Source: JBBQUN01 sp963698395 (lineage in GTDB: Bacteria; Actinomycetota; Acidimicrobiia; Acidimicrobiales; SZUA-35). From it: a stretch of 64,000 bases of DNA. A program made the position numbers and the translations under genes. The stretch is taken from positions 558,001 to 622,000 of the forward strand of contig CAVOQQ010000001.1 in NCBI GenBank assembly GCA_963698395.1. The letters run 5' to 3'. Position 1 is the first letter of the stretch. The number at the start of each line of letters is the position of its first letter. The notes under the pieces are model-generated. The model did not search any database and had not been told where the DNA came from. It saw only the letters and a list, made by a program, of their open reading frames with translations. Shown here piece by piece: positions 44,611 to 53,195 of this stretch.

Positions 44611-45552
44611 ATGGGAAGAATGTTGGACCGGATCGTCGGCGTGTTCGTCGTGTTCGTGTGCGTGTTCTCGCTGACGACGGTCGCCGCAGGTGCCCAGGCC
44701 GCAGCCGACTCGGTCGGCGACGAGGCAGCCGCCGCTCCTGCCGACGCAGAGGTCCTCGATGCGGCGGCCAATCCCGGTGTTCGGGGAAGCATCGAGCGTC
44801 TCTATGGGGCGGTCTTCGGTCGGTCACCCGATCAGGCCGGCTTCGATTATTGGGTCGGTGTCTATGTGGGCGGCACGCCGCTTCGCTCCATTGCCACCGA
44901 GTTCATGGTCTCGCCCGAGTGGACCTCGACCTACGGCAGTCTCGACAACGCCGAGTTCGTGCGGGTCATCTACGCCAATGTGCTCGGCCGAGAGCCCGAT
45001 CAGGCGGGCTACGACTATTGGCTCGGTCTGGTCAACGGCGGACTGAGCCGAACCAACCTGTTGCTCGGCTTCAGCGAATCCCCCGAGTACGTCACGGCCA
45101 CCGGTACGGCCTCGCCGGTTGCTCCACCACCGGTGTTCGAACCGTTGCCTGCCAACTCCGGTGTCGGCCGGCGCATCGTCTATTCGAACTCGGCCCAGCG
45201 GGTGTGGTGGGTCGAATCCAGCGGCCGAGTGTCGAACAGCTACCTCGTCTCGGGTCGCTACGACGTGCCCGACCCCGGCACCTACGCCGTCTACTCCAAG
45301 TCGCCGATCGCCTATGCCGGTCACGACGGCATCACGATGAAGCACATGGTTCGCTTCGCCTACAGCAAGTTCCGTAGCAAGCTGCCGATCGGCTTCCATT
45401 CCATCCCTCGCTATGCCAACGGCACACCGATGCAGTCGGTCGAGCAGCTCGGCACGTACCAATCCGCCGGCTGCGTCCGCCAGCGCGACGACCAGGCGGA
45501 GGCGCTCTACCACTGGGCGGTCGTCGGTGACACCGTCGTCGTCCTCGACTGA
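44611..45552 (+). CDS. Secreted L,D-transpeptidase (YkuD) with two DUF4214 repeats
   Basis: 313 residues from the ATG at 44611 (a TTG at 44605 after GAGAGGA and an ATG at 44620 are alternatives). A signal peptide (about 1-31) is followed by two DUF4214 units: SIERLYGAVFGRSPDQAGFDYW (60-81) and FVRVIYANVLGREPDQAGYDYW (116-137). The C-terminal YkuD domain ends with GFHSIPR (His263) and SAGCVRQR with catalytic Cys288. It makes 3-3 peptide cross-links or attaches proteins to peptidoglycan. The DUF4214 part may hold it at the cell surface. Confidence 0.92.
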   Translation: MGRMLDRIVGVFVVFVCVFSLTTVAAGAQAAADSVGDEAAAAPADAEVLDAAANPGVRGSIERLYGAVFGRSPDQAGFDYWVGVYVGGTPLRSIATEFMVSPEWTSTYGSLDNAEFVRVIYANVLGREPDQAGYDYWLGLVNGGLSRTNLLLGFSESPEYVTATGTASPVAPPPVFEPLPANSGVGRRIVYSNSAQRVWWVESSGRVSNSYLVSGRYDVPDPGTYAVYSKSPIAYAGHDGITMKHMVRFAYSKFRSKLPIGFHSIPRYANGTPMQSVEQLGTYQSAGCVRQRDDQAEALYHWAVVGDTVVVLD

Positions 45553-45604
45553 GCCAAGGTTTTGCCAGGTTTGATCATGGCGGGGTCGAGGATTGGGGTG
45601 AGGG

Positions 45605-45636
45605 CCACAAAACCCACTCTTGAGTGGGTTTTGTGG
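45605..45636. terminator. Strong hairpin terminator after the L,D-transpeptidase gene
   Basis: CCACAAAACCCACTC (45605-45619) pairs perfectly with GAGTGGGTTTTGTGG (45622-45636); folding would leave a 4-nt or larger loop. The run of A and T in the arms gives the strand after the stem a U-rich foot in either direction. It lies 52 bp after the stop. Confidence 0.8.
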
Positions 45637-45740
45637 TCGCTTTCGAGCCGATCGGACCATGACTGTTTCGTTTCGTGGGTGTATCAACTCCGGCTGTGAT
45701 GCCCCATTCATGGTCCTGAGGTGGCACGATGGTGTCCGTG

Positions 45741-45992
45741 ATGTCGAACCTGATCGCTGAACTCCGAACCGCCGAGCTCGCTGCTGCTGCACCGGGACAG
45801 TTGATGGACCGTGGGCGTGTTTTCGACCACCTCCTCGATCTTCGGCTCGAGGCGGGTTCCGACTCGTCGCTCGTGGCGCTGATCGACAGCGTCCTGGCCG
45901 ATGTGCCGGGCAAGTCGGTCGTCGAGCTCGTCTGGTGGCGAGACACGCTCGAAAAGATCGCGGGCGCCGCCGAGTGCCTGCCCGCCGTCTGA
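45741..45992 (+). CDS. Small hypothetical protein
   Basis: 83 residues if the ATG at 45741 is used (87 from 45729). High third-position GC supports coding. It is helical, acidic and lacks membrane segments: LIAELRTAELAAAAPGQLMD ... LVWWRDTLEKIAGAAECLPAV. I do not recognise a family. It is convergent with the nucleotidase gene and follows the strong hairpin. Confidence 0.55.
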   Translation: MSNLIAELRTAELAAAAPGQLMDRGRVFDHLLDLRLEAGSDSSLVALIDSVLADVPGKSVVELVWWRDTLEKIAGAAECLPAV

Positions 45993-46088
45993 GCCCATCC
46001 GCTCGCCGTCGGCGAGTACCCGGACCACGAATTCGCTCCTGTGGGGACGCTCCGGAGAAAACCTGAGGCGCCGTCGCTTTCGAACTCG

Positions 46089-46736
46089 TCAGTGCGGGCG
46101 CTTGCGCCGTTCCAGGCGATCGGCGCCGGGATCGATCCCCGGAAGCTGTGGCTGGATCGCTCCCTTCGCTGCCGCGAGCTCGATCACGATGGCTTCGACT
46201 TCGGTCCAATCGAAGGCCCGCGGCCCTTCCAGGCCCTGGTTGTAGGGAGCGTCGAAGACGATCACGTCGTTGTCTGCTTGGCGTAACCCCTCGACGTTGT
46301 GTGGCGCATCGTCGATGTAGACGTCGGCTTCGACCTGCGGTTTGGCACCGAGGAAGCAGATGTCGCGGTAGGGAATGCGGGCGTCGTCGAGCCAGGCGAC
46401 GGTGTCGGCAACGGCTTCCGCGTGTCCCCAGTTGGTGTAGAGGCGGTGCGTGATGATCCGGATCCAGACGCCTGCGTCGGACAGACGCCAGAGCGCCTCG
46501 GCGCAACCTTCGATCACCGGCAGGGTCCGGAACAGACGGTGCTCGGTGACGGCAAGGCGGTGCAGTCGGGCGAACTCATCGGGATCGAGTCCCCACTCGG
46601 CGAAGCTCCACGACCGCTCTTCCGGGAGGGTGGCGGGATCGACGCCCTTCTCGCTGGCGACGATTGCTCGGAAACCGAGCGTGTAGTCGGCACAGACACC
46701 ATCGAGGTCGACACCGAACACGAACGAGCCAGTCAC
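46089..46736 (-). CDS. 5'(3')-deoxyribonucleotidase-like HAD phosphatase (NT5C family)
   Basis: 215 residues from the GTG at 46736. The HAD nucleophile motif FVFGVDLDGVCADYTLGF is at the N-terminus; IRIITHRLYTNWGHAEAV provides the motif II Thr/His region and DVYIDDAPHNVEGL the motif IV acids. The NT5C family dephosphorylates deoxynucleotides. The C-terminal RKRPH tail is basic. TACGGT lies 8 nt before the GTG. It is divergent from purL. Confidence 0.85.
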   Translation of the reverse strand: MTGSFVFGVDLDGVCADYTLGFRAIVASEKGVDPATLPEERSWSFAEWGLDPDEFARLHRLAVTEHRLFRTLPVIEGCAEALWRLSDAGVWIRIITHRLYTNWGHAEAVADTVAWLDDARIPYRDICFLGAKPQVEADVYIDDAPHNVEGLRQADNDVIVFDAPYNQGLEGPRAFDWTEVEAIVIELAAAKGAIQPQLPGIDPGADRLERRKRPH

Positions 46737-46763
46737 GTCGGCCCACCGTAGCCCCGGCTCGAT

Positions 46764-46780
46764 CTCACTTTTTGTTGAAA
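46764..46780 (+). promoter_or_regulatory. Shared 17-bp purine-operon motif, copy upstream of purL
   Basis: CTCACTTTTTGTTGAAA is 15 of 17 identical to CTGACTTTTTGTGGAAA at 52182-52198 upstream of purC. A/T-rich runs like this are rare elsewhere in the window, so a common regulatory or promoter role is plausible. It lies about 60 bp before the purL start. Confidence 0.5.
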
Positions 46781-46839
46781 TGGTGTCGGAATCGGTCTTG
46801 ACGGTCGGGAACCGGGCGGGACCTGTCCATCCTTGGGGA

Positions 46840-49714
46840 GTGGCCGAAACTGCAGAGCACGTGATCGTTGTCGGGCCGGGAGTGGTCGACGCCGGAGCCG
46901 ATGGACCGCTTGCTCGGGCCCGCCTCTTTCACCTTCCCGTTCGCAACATCGAGCGATTCGACCTGGCCCACGTGCGCGGCGACCTCAGCGACGACCAACT
47001 GCAGGTGCTGGCGCAACGCCTCCTCGTGGAACCGGTCGGCCAGTGGTGTGTCATCGACTCGATCGTCGGTGCTGCCGATCACGTTGCGCTCGTGAAGGGC
47101 GATGCCCACCACCTCGTCATCGAGACCGGACTGCGGCCGGGCGTCACCGATCGTGAGGGTGCCGAACTGGTGCGCAGCGCCAACGAACTCGGTCTCCCGG
47201 TCGAGGCGGCGACGATGGCCACTCGCTGGCTGGTCGACGCCGACCTCGACGACACCCAGATCGGCGAACTCGCCCGCCGTGTGCTCCACAACGATGTCAT
47301 CGAGCGGTGGGCGCTCGACTCGCTTCCTGCCGCCTTCACCGACGCTTCGGCGCAGGCACCGGTCACCGACACCGTTGCCATCCGGGGCCTCGACGACGCC
47401 GGCTTGGCCGACGTCAACCGCCGACGGCGTCTCGGCCTCGACCCCGAAGAGATGATCGTCATCCGCGACCACTTCGTCACCCTCGATCGCGACCCCACCG
47501 ATGCCGAGCTCGAGACGCTGGCCCAGACGTGGTCCGAACACTGCGCACACAAGACCTTCCGCGGGCTGATCCACCTCGACTCCGGTGAGGTCATCGACTC
47601 GCTGATGAAGACCTACCTGCGTTCCGCCACCGACACGATCGACGCCCCGTGGGTCCGCTCGGCCTTCGTGGACAACGCCGGCATCGTTGCCTTCGAAGAG
47701 GGTTGGGACGTCGCCATCAAGGCCGAGACCCACAACCACCCGTCGGCCATCGAACCCTTCGGTGGTGCGAACACCGGGGTCGGCGGTGTGGTGCGAGACA
47801 TCCTCGGCGTATCGGCCAAGCCGATCGCGGTCACCGACATCCTGTGTTTCGGTCCACAAGACACCGACCCCGACACCCTGCCCGACGGCGTGCTGCATCC
47901 CCTGCGGATCCGTGCCGGGGTCATCGCCGGCGTCGGCGACTACGGCAACAAGATCGGGGTGCCGAACATCGCCGGGGCGATCGTTCACGATCCGTCCTAC
48001 ACCACCACGCCGCTGGTGTTTGCCGGCTGCCTCGGCCTGCTGCCGCACGGCTCCAACCCCACCAACGCCCAACCCGGTGATTCGATCGTCGTGCTCGGAG
48101 GTGCCGTTGGGCGCGACGGCGTCGGCGGTGCCACGTTCTCCTCCCAGACCATGGGGGTCGAGACCGCGGCCGTCGCCGGTTCGTCGGTGCAGATCGGCGA
48201 CCCGATCGTCGAGAAGGGCCTCATCGATGTGATCGTCGCCGCTCGCGACGCCGGCCTCTACACCGCGGTCACCGACTGCGGTGCCGGTGGGCTGTCGTCG
48301 GCTGTCGGTGAGATGGCCGAGGTACTCGGCGCCCGCGTCGACCTCGCCGACGTGCCCCGCAAGTACCCGGGCCTGGCGCCGTGGGAGGTCTGGCTGTCCG
48401 AAGCCCAGGAACGCATGGTCGTCGCCACGGCCGATCCCGCCCCGATCCTGGCCCTCGCCGAGCGCTGGGGTGTCGGTGCTGCAACGATCGGGATGTTCAC
48501 CGGCGAGGGTCGGCTCGTCGTCGTCGACGGCGACGAACCGGTCATCGACATCGACTGTGCCTTTCTGCACGATGGCCGCCCGCAGCGGTCGATGCAGGCC
48601 ATCGCGGTCGACACCAGCCGACCCGAGCGCCGGCCGCTTCCTGGTGATGCCGATCCGACCGCTCTCTTGCTCGGACTCCTGGCCCACCCGTCCATCCGCT
48701 CCAACGAATCGGTGATTCGCACCTACGACCACGAGGTGCTCGGCGGGACGCTCGTTCGCCCCTACGGCGGTCCGCAGGGTGATGGCCCGAGCGACGGCAC
48801 CGTCATGGTGCCGCCGGGGACCTCGGGCACGAGGGGCGTCGTCCTCGGCATCGGCGTCAACGCCGTGCTGGGTCGCCTCGACCCCGAAGCGATGGCCTGG
48901 TCGGTCATCGACGAAGCCGTTCGCAACGCCGTCGTTGCCGGTGCCGATCCCGACGAACTGTCCCTGCTCGACAATTTCGGGTGGGGCAACCCCACCGATC
49001 CGGCCACGCTCGGCGGACTCGTCGCCGCCTGCAGGGGCTGCCACGATGCCGCCATCGCCTTCGGCGCCCCGTTCGTGTCGGGCAAGGATTCGCTCTACAA
49101 CGTCTATGTGCCCGAGGGCGGTGAGCCCGATCCCGTTGCCCCGACCCTCGTCATCACGGCCATGGGATTGGTGCGCAACCTCGATGTGGTGCCGCTCACC
49201 GGCGTCGTCGAACCCGGCGATCAGATCTGGCTGGTCGGTCCCGACGCCGGCTCGCTCGGTGGTTCACATCTCGATCAGGTCATCGGTGCCGATCTCGGCG
49301 GTGCCGTGCCGGCCATCGATCCCACCGCCGTCGAGCGCCACCATGCGCTGGCCTCGGCCATTGCTGGCGGGCTCGTTCGCAGCGCCCACGACCTGGCCGA
49401 AGGTGGACTCGCCGTTGCGGCGGCCGAATGGGCCTTCGCCGGCCGACTGGGTGTCTCCCTCGACGACATCGACGCCGCTTCGCCCGAGGTGCTCTTCGGC
49501 GAGGGGCCCGGGCGATACCTCGTCGAGGTTCGCGCCGACGACGCCGCGGTCTTCGGCAAGCTCGTTCCCTCGGCCAGGGTGATCGGTCAGGTGACCGCCG
49601 AACCCGCCGTGACGATCGGGTCGCTTCGCTGGTCGCTCGCGCGAGATCGAGCAGGCCTACGTCCACGACCAGCACGCCGATACCGAGTCGAGCCAACACG
49701 GGAGCGCACGATGA
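46840..49714 (+). CDS. purL: FGAM synthase with fused tandem PurS-like modules, frameshifted near its 3' end
   Basis: About 957 residues from GTG 46840. The first 170 residues look like two PurS repeats (VVGPGVVDAGADGPLARA ... LLVEPVGQWCVID; LRPGVTDREGAELVRSANEL ... RRVLHNDVIERWALDS). The PurL core follows: TWSEHCAHKTFRG, VAIKAETHNHPSAIEPFGGANTGVGGVVRDI, ITAMGLVRN and a C-terminal AIRS-like half. As read, the frame runs on into purQ; removing one base in ctcgcgcgagatc (about 49636-49643) gives ...WSLAEIEQAYVHDQHADTESSQHGSAR and a TGA at 49712 that overlaps the purQ ATG. With PurQ it amidates FGAR to FGAM. No purS gene is present, consistent with the fused modules. Confidence 0.88.
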
Positions 49715-50481
49715 CCGCCTCGAAACCTCGGGTCCTCATTCCCGTCGCCCTCGGTACCAACCGAGATCACGATCTCGCCCTGGCCTTCGAAGCCGCCGGG
49801 GCCGAAGCCACCTCGGTGCCCCTGACGGCACTGCGCTCGGGCGAGGTGTCGCTGTCGGATTTCCAGATGCTCGGCGTGCCCGGTGGGTTCAGCTACGGCG
49901 ATGCGCTCGGTGCGGGCCGACTGCTGGGACTCGACCTCGCCGGTTGGTTCGCCGATCAGCTGGCAGCCGCCGTCGAGCGAGCGATGCCCATCATCGGCAT
50001 CTGCAACGGCTTCCAGGCCCTGGTGAGCGCAGGCGTCCTTCCGGGCGACGACGCAAAGGCGGTGCTCACCGAGAACCATTCGCAAGTGTTCGAGTGTCGT
50101 TGGGTGACGCTCCAACCCGGCGAAGGTTCCAACTCGGTGTGGACCAGTGGGCTCACCGAACCGCTGCGCTGCCCGGTCGCTCACGGCGAGGGTCGGTTCG
50201 TGGCCGACGACCTGGCCGCACTCGAGGCCGGCGGACAGGTTGCGCTCCGCTACGCCAACGCCGATGGCACCCTTGCCGGCACCGACTATCCGGCGAACCC
50301 GAACGGTTCGGCCGGCGGCGTCGCCGGCATCAGCGACGCTTCGGGTCTCGTGCTCGGCTTGATGCCCCATCCCGAAGACCACATTCTCCGGCGCCATGAT
50401 CCTCTACGCGGACGGTCCGGTGGCGAAGCCGGACGCTGTCTCCCGCTCTTCGCCGCCGGCGTGGCTGCGGTCAAGCAGTAG
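49711..50481 (+). CDS. purQ: FGAM synthase glutaminase subunit
   Basis: 256 residues from the ATG at 49711. Class I glutaminase motifs: LGVPGGFSYGDALGAG, the nucleophile Cys in IIGICNGFQALV, and His/Glu in LMPHPEDHILRR. It supplies ammonia to PurL. The apparent fusion of purL and purQ in this sequence is created by a single extra base at the end of purL. Confidence 0.92.
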   Translation: MTASKPRVLIPVALGTNRDHDLALAFEAAGAEATSVPLTALRSGEVSLSDFQMLGVPGGFSYGDALGAGRLLGLDLAGWFADQLAAAVERAMPIIGICNGFQALVSAGVLPGDDAKAVLTENHSQVFECRWVTLQPGEGSNSVWTSGLTEPLRCPVAHGEGRFVADDLAALEAGGQVALRYANADGTLAGTDYPANPNGSAGGVAGISDASGLVLGLMPHPEDHILRRHDPLRGRSGGEAGRCLPLFAAGVAAVKQ

Positions 50482-50490
50482 GTTGCGCTG

Positions 50491-51054
50491 GTGACCCCTC
50501 CGACCAGCCCCACCGCCGCCGGCGACCGGCCGGCTCCCGACGCGGGCCCGCCACGGGTCGCCGTCATCATGGGGAGTCAGTCCGATTGGTCGACCATGTG
50601 CCATGCGGTCGAGACACTCGACAAGCTCGGGATCGACAACGAGGCTCGGATCATCTCGGCCCATCGGACACCCGACCGAATGTTCGATTTCGCTCGAGGA
50701 GCCCGGGACGAAGGATTCCACGTCGTCATCGCCGGCGCCGGGGGAGCCGCCCATCTGCCCGGCATGGTCGCGGCCCTCACGCCGCTGCCGGTGTTCGGCG
50801 TGCCGATCCAGTCGAAGGCCCTGTCGGGTCAAGACTCACTGCTCTCGATCGTGCAGATGCCCGCCGGGATCCCGGTCGGTACGCTCGCCATCGGTCGCGC
50901 CGGTGCCATCAATGCCGGACTGCTGGCCGGTGCCGTCATCGCACTGCACGACCCAGAGGTCGCCCTTCGGCTCGAGGCCTGGCGTGCCCAACAGCGCGAG
51001 GCCGTTGCCGACGCTCCGGTGGACGACCCCGCCAACGGGTCCGTGACCTCGTGA
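50491..51054 (+). CDS. purE: N5-carboxyaminoimidazole ribonucleotide mutase
   Basis: 187 residues from GTG 50491. Class I PurE motifs: VAVIMGSQSDWSTM, IISAHRTPDRMFDFA and VVIAGAGGAAHLPGMVAALT. It converts N5-CAIR, made by PurK, to CAIR. Its C-terminal tail (about 165-187) is Ala/Asp rich. Nine bases separate it from purQ. Confidence 0.94.
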   Translation: MTPPTSPTAAGDRPAPDAGPPRVAVIMGSQSDWSTMCHAVETLDKLGIDNEARIISAHRTPDRMFDFARGARDEGFHVVIAGAGGAAHLPGMVAALTPLPVFGVPIQSKALSGQDSLLSIVQMPAGIPVGTLAIGRAGAINAGLLAGAVIALHDPEVALRLEAWRAQQREAVADAPVDDPANGSVTS

Positions 51055-51079
51055 GTCAGCGTCTCGTTGGTGCCGTCTC

Positions 51080-51121
51080 GTGAGCACCGTCTCGTGAGCA
51101 CCGTCTCGTGAGCACCGTCGG
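51080..51121 (+). repeat. Triple 14-bp tandem repeat over the purK start codon
   Basis: gtgagcaccgtctc is repeated at 51080, 51094 and 51108 (the third is GTGAGCACCGTCGGG, the purK start). Each copy contains a GTG, but 14 is not a multiple of three, so only the last is in frame with purK. A degenerate fourth copy (gtgagtcagcgtctc) precedes them. Confidence 0.8.
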
Positions 51122-52185
51122 GATCCTGGGCGGCGGTCAGCTCGGACGCATGCTGGCCATGGCGGCGGCCCAACTCGGTCACCGAGTGATCGTGCTCGAC
51201 CCCGACCCGAACGCCCCGGCAGCCCAGGTGGCCAACCGCCACATCAGTGCCGCCTATGACGACCCGATGGCGCTGGCCGAACTGGCCGCCGCCTGCGATG
51301 TGGTGACCTACGAGTTCGAGAACGTGCCCGATGCCGCGGTGCACGCACTCGACGGCACGGTGCCGGTTCACCCCAACGCTCATGCGCTCGCCACGGCCCA
51401 GGACCGACTGATCGAGAAGACCTTCCTGGTCGAGCAAGGCATCGGCACCGCTCCCTTCCGAGCCGTCGACGATCAGGAACAGCTCGAAGCGGCCGTCGCC
51501 GAGCTCGGGGGTCGTGCGATTCTCAAGACCCGTCGGTTCGGCTACGACGGCAAGGGCCAGCTCCGCATCGATGCCGACACCGATCACGCCGGCGCGTTCG
51601 CCGACCTCGGTGCGGGTACCACTGATCGCCGAGGGCATCGTCGACTTCGTCGCCGAGGTGTCGGTGATCGCGGCGCGGTCGATCGACGGCGAGGTGCGCT
51701 GCTATGAACCGGCCCGCAACGTGCACCGAGACGGCATCTTGCGCACCTCGACCGTGCCGGCAGGGCTCGAGCCGGCGACGAGCGATGCCGCACAGGCCGC
51801 TGCGGTGTCGCTGGCGACGGCGCTCGACTACGTCGGGGTCCTCGGGCTCGAGCTCTTCGTGCTGGCCGATGGCAGCGTCATCGCCAACGAGTTCGCCCCA
51901 CGGGTGCACAACTCGGGGCATTGGACCGAGGCGGCCTGCGCCATTTCACAGTTCGAACAACACCTACGCGCCGTGACCGGGCAACCGCTCGGCAACACCG
52001 ACCGGCTCCGCGACGCCGTGATGACCAACCTCATCGGCGACGACGTCGCCGCGGTTCCCGATCTGCTCACCAAGCCCGACACGGTCGTCCACCTCTACGG
52101 CAAGTCCGAGGTGCGGGTCGGTCGCAAGATGGGTCATGTGACCGAACTCCTCCCGCCCGACCGCTCCCTCGACCGAACGAACTGA
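51108..52185 (+). CDS. purK: N5-carboxyaminoimidazole ribonucleotide synthase, frameshifted near 51615
   Basis: About 358 residues after repair. VGILGGGQLGRMLAMAAAQL opens the ATP-grasp enzyme, with VVTYEFENVP and RAILKTRRFGYDGKGQ. One base too many in ctcggtgcgggtaccac (about 51611-51617) splits it: AFADLGA should join VPLIAEGIVDFVAEVSVIAARS, and the rest (LELFVLADGSVIANEFAPRVHNSGHWTEAA) follows. It carboxylates AIR with ATP and bicarbonate and works with PurE. Confidence 0.9.
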
Positions 52186-52198
52186 CTTTTTGTGGAAA
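52182..52198 (+). promoter_or_regulatory. Shared 17-bp purine-operon motif, copy upstream of purC
   Basis: CTGACTTTTTGTGGAAA overlaps the purK stop and lies about 40 bp before the purC start; it matches the motif at 46764-46780. It could be an internal promoter for purC-F-D-M-N-guaB. Confidence 0.5.
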
Positions 52199-52238
52199 CC
52201 ATGCCGATGTTCTCGAACCCAAGGGTGAGGTGTCCACA

Positions 52239-53195
52239 ATGAGCGGTGTGGGCGTTCTCTCCGACCTGACCCTGGACCTTCCTGGCCATCGTTCCGGCAA
52301 GGTCCGTGAGACATGGCAGTTGCCCGGTGATCCGCCCCGACGACTCCTCGTCACCACCGACCGCCTGAGCGCCTTCGACCGCGTCATCGGTCTCGTTCCC
52401 CACAAGGGTCAGGTGCTCAACCAGCTGGCGGCCTGGTGGTTCGAGCAGACCGCCGACATCGTCGCCAATCACGTGATCTCGATGCCCGACCCGAATGCGC
52501 TCATTGCGGTCGACGCCGCGCCGCTGCCGGTCGAGGTCGTGGTGCGAGCCCGGCTCACCGGTTCCACCTCCACCGCCGTCTTGCCCCGGTACCTGGCGGG
52601 GGAGCGGGTGCTCTACGGCTACACCCTGCCCGATGGCCTCACACCCCATGGCCCGTTGCCCGAGCCCATCGTCACCCCCACCACCAAGGCGGCCGACGGC
52701 CAGCACGACGAACCGATCACGGTGGCTGAGGTCGCCGAGCAGGGGCTCGTCGAACCCGAGCTCTGGCGGCGCATCCAACAGGTGGCGCTCGACCTGTTCG
52801 CCCGAGGCGCCGCCATTGCCGATGCCGCGGGCTTCGTCCTTGCCGACACCAAATACGAGTTCGGGCTCGGACCCGACGGCGAGCTGCTCCTCATCGACGA
52901 GATGCACACCCCCGACTCCTCCCGGTTCTGGTCGAAGGACACGCTCGAGGAACGCCTTGCAAGCGGGCAGGCCCCCGACGGCTACGACAAGGAACCGGTT
53001 CGACTGGCGCTGAAGGCGGCTGGATACGGTGGAGACGGTCCACCCCCCGAACTGCCAACCGAGGTCTGGGACCAGACATCGGCTCGGTACGTCGAACTCT
53101 ACGAACGCCTCACCGGTCGCACCTTCGTGCCCGGGTCCCAACCTGCCCAATCGCGGATCATCGCCAACCTCTCGGAGCTCGTGAACCATGAGTAG
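52239..53195 (+). CDS. purC: SAICAR synthase
   Basis: 318 residues from the ATG at 52239. Motifs: HRSGKVRETWQLPGD, LLVTTDRLSAFDRVIGLVPHKG, NVISMPDPNALI-type region (here NHVISMPDPNALIAVDAAP), VVRARLTGST, and LLLIDEMHTPDSSRFWSKD, the signature near the C-terminus. It joins CAIR and aspartate. Its last codons overlap purF by 8 bp. Confidence 0.95.
   Translation: MSGVGVLSDLTLDLPGHRSGKVRETWQLPGDPPRRLLVTTDRLSAFDRVIGLVPHKGQVLNQLAAWWFEQTADIVANHVISMPDPNALIAVDAAPLPVEVVVRARLTGSTSTAVLPRYLAGERVLYGYTLPDGLTPHGPLPEPIVTPTTKAADGQHDEPITVAEVAEQGLVEPELWRRIQQVALDLFARGAAIADAAGFVLADTKYEFGLGPDGELLLIDEMHTPDSSRFWSKDTLEERLASGQAPDGYDKEPVRLALKAAGYGGDGPPPELPTEVWDQTSARYVELYERLTGRTFVPGSQPAQSRIIANLSELVNHE

Noticed and set aside
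46780..50481. Single purL-purQ fusion gene
   Set aside because: The junction is out of frame with the normal PurL end; one extra base accounts for it.
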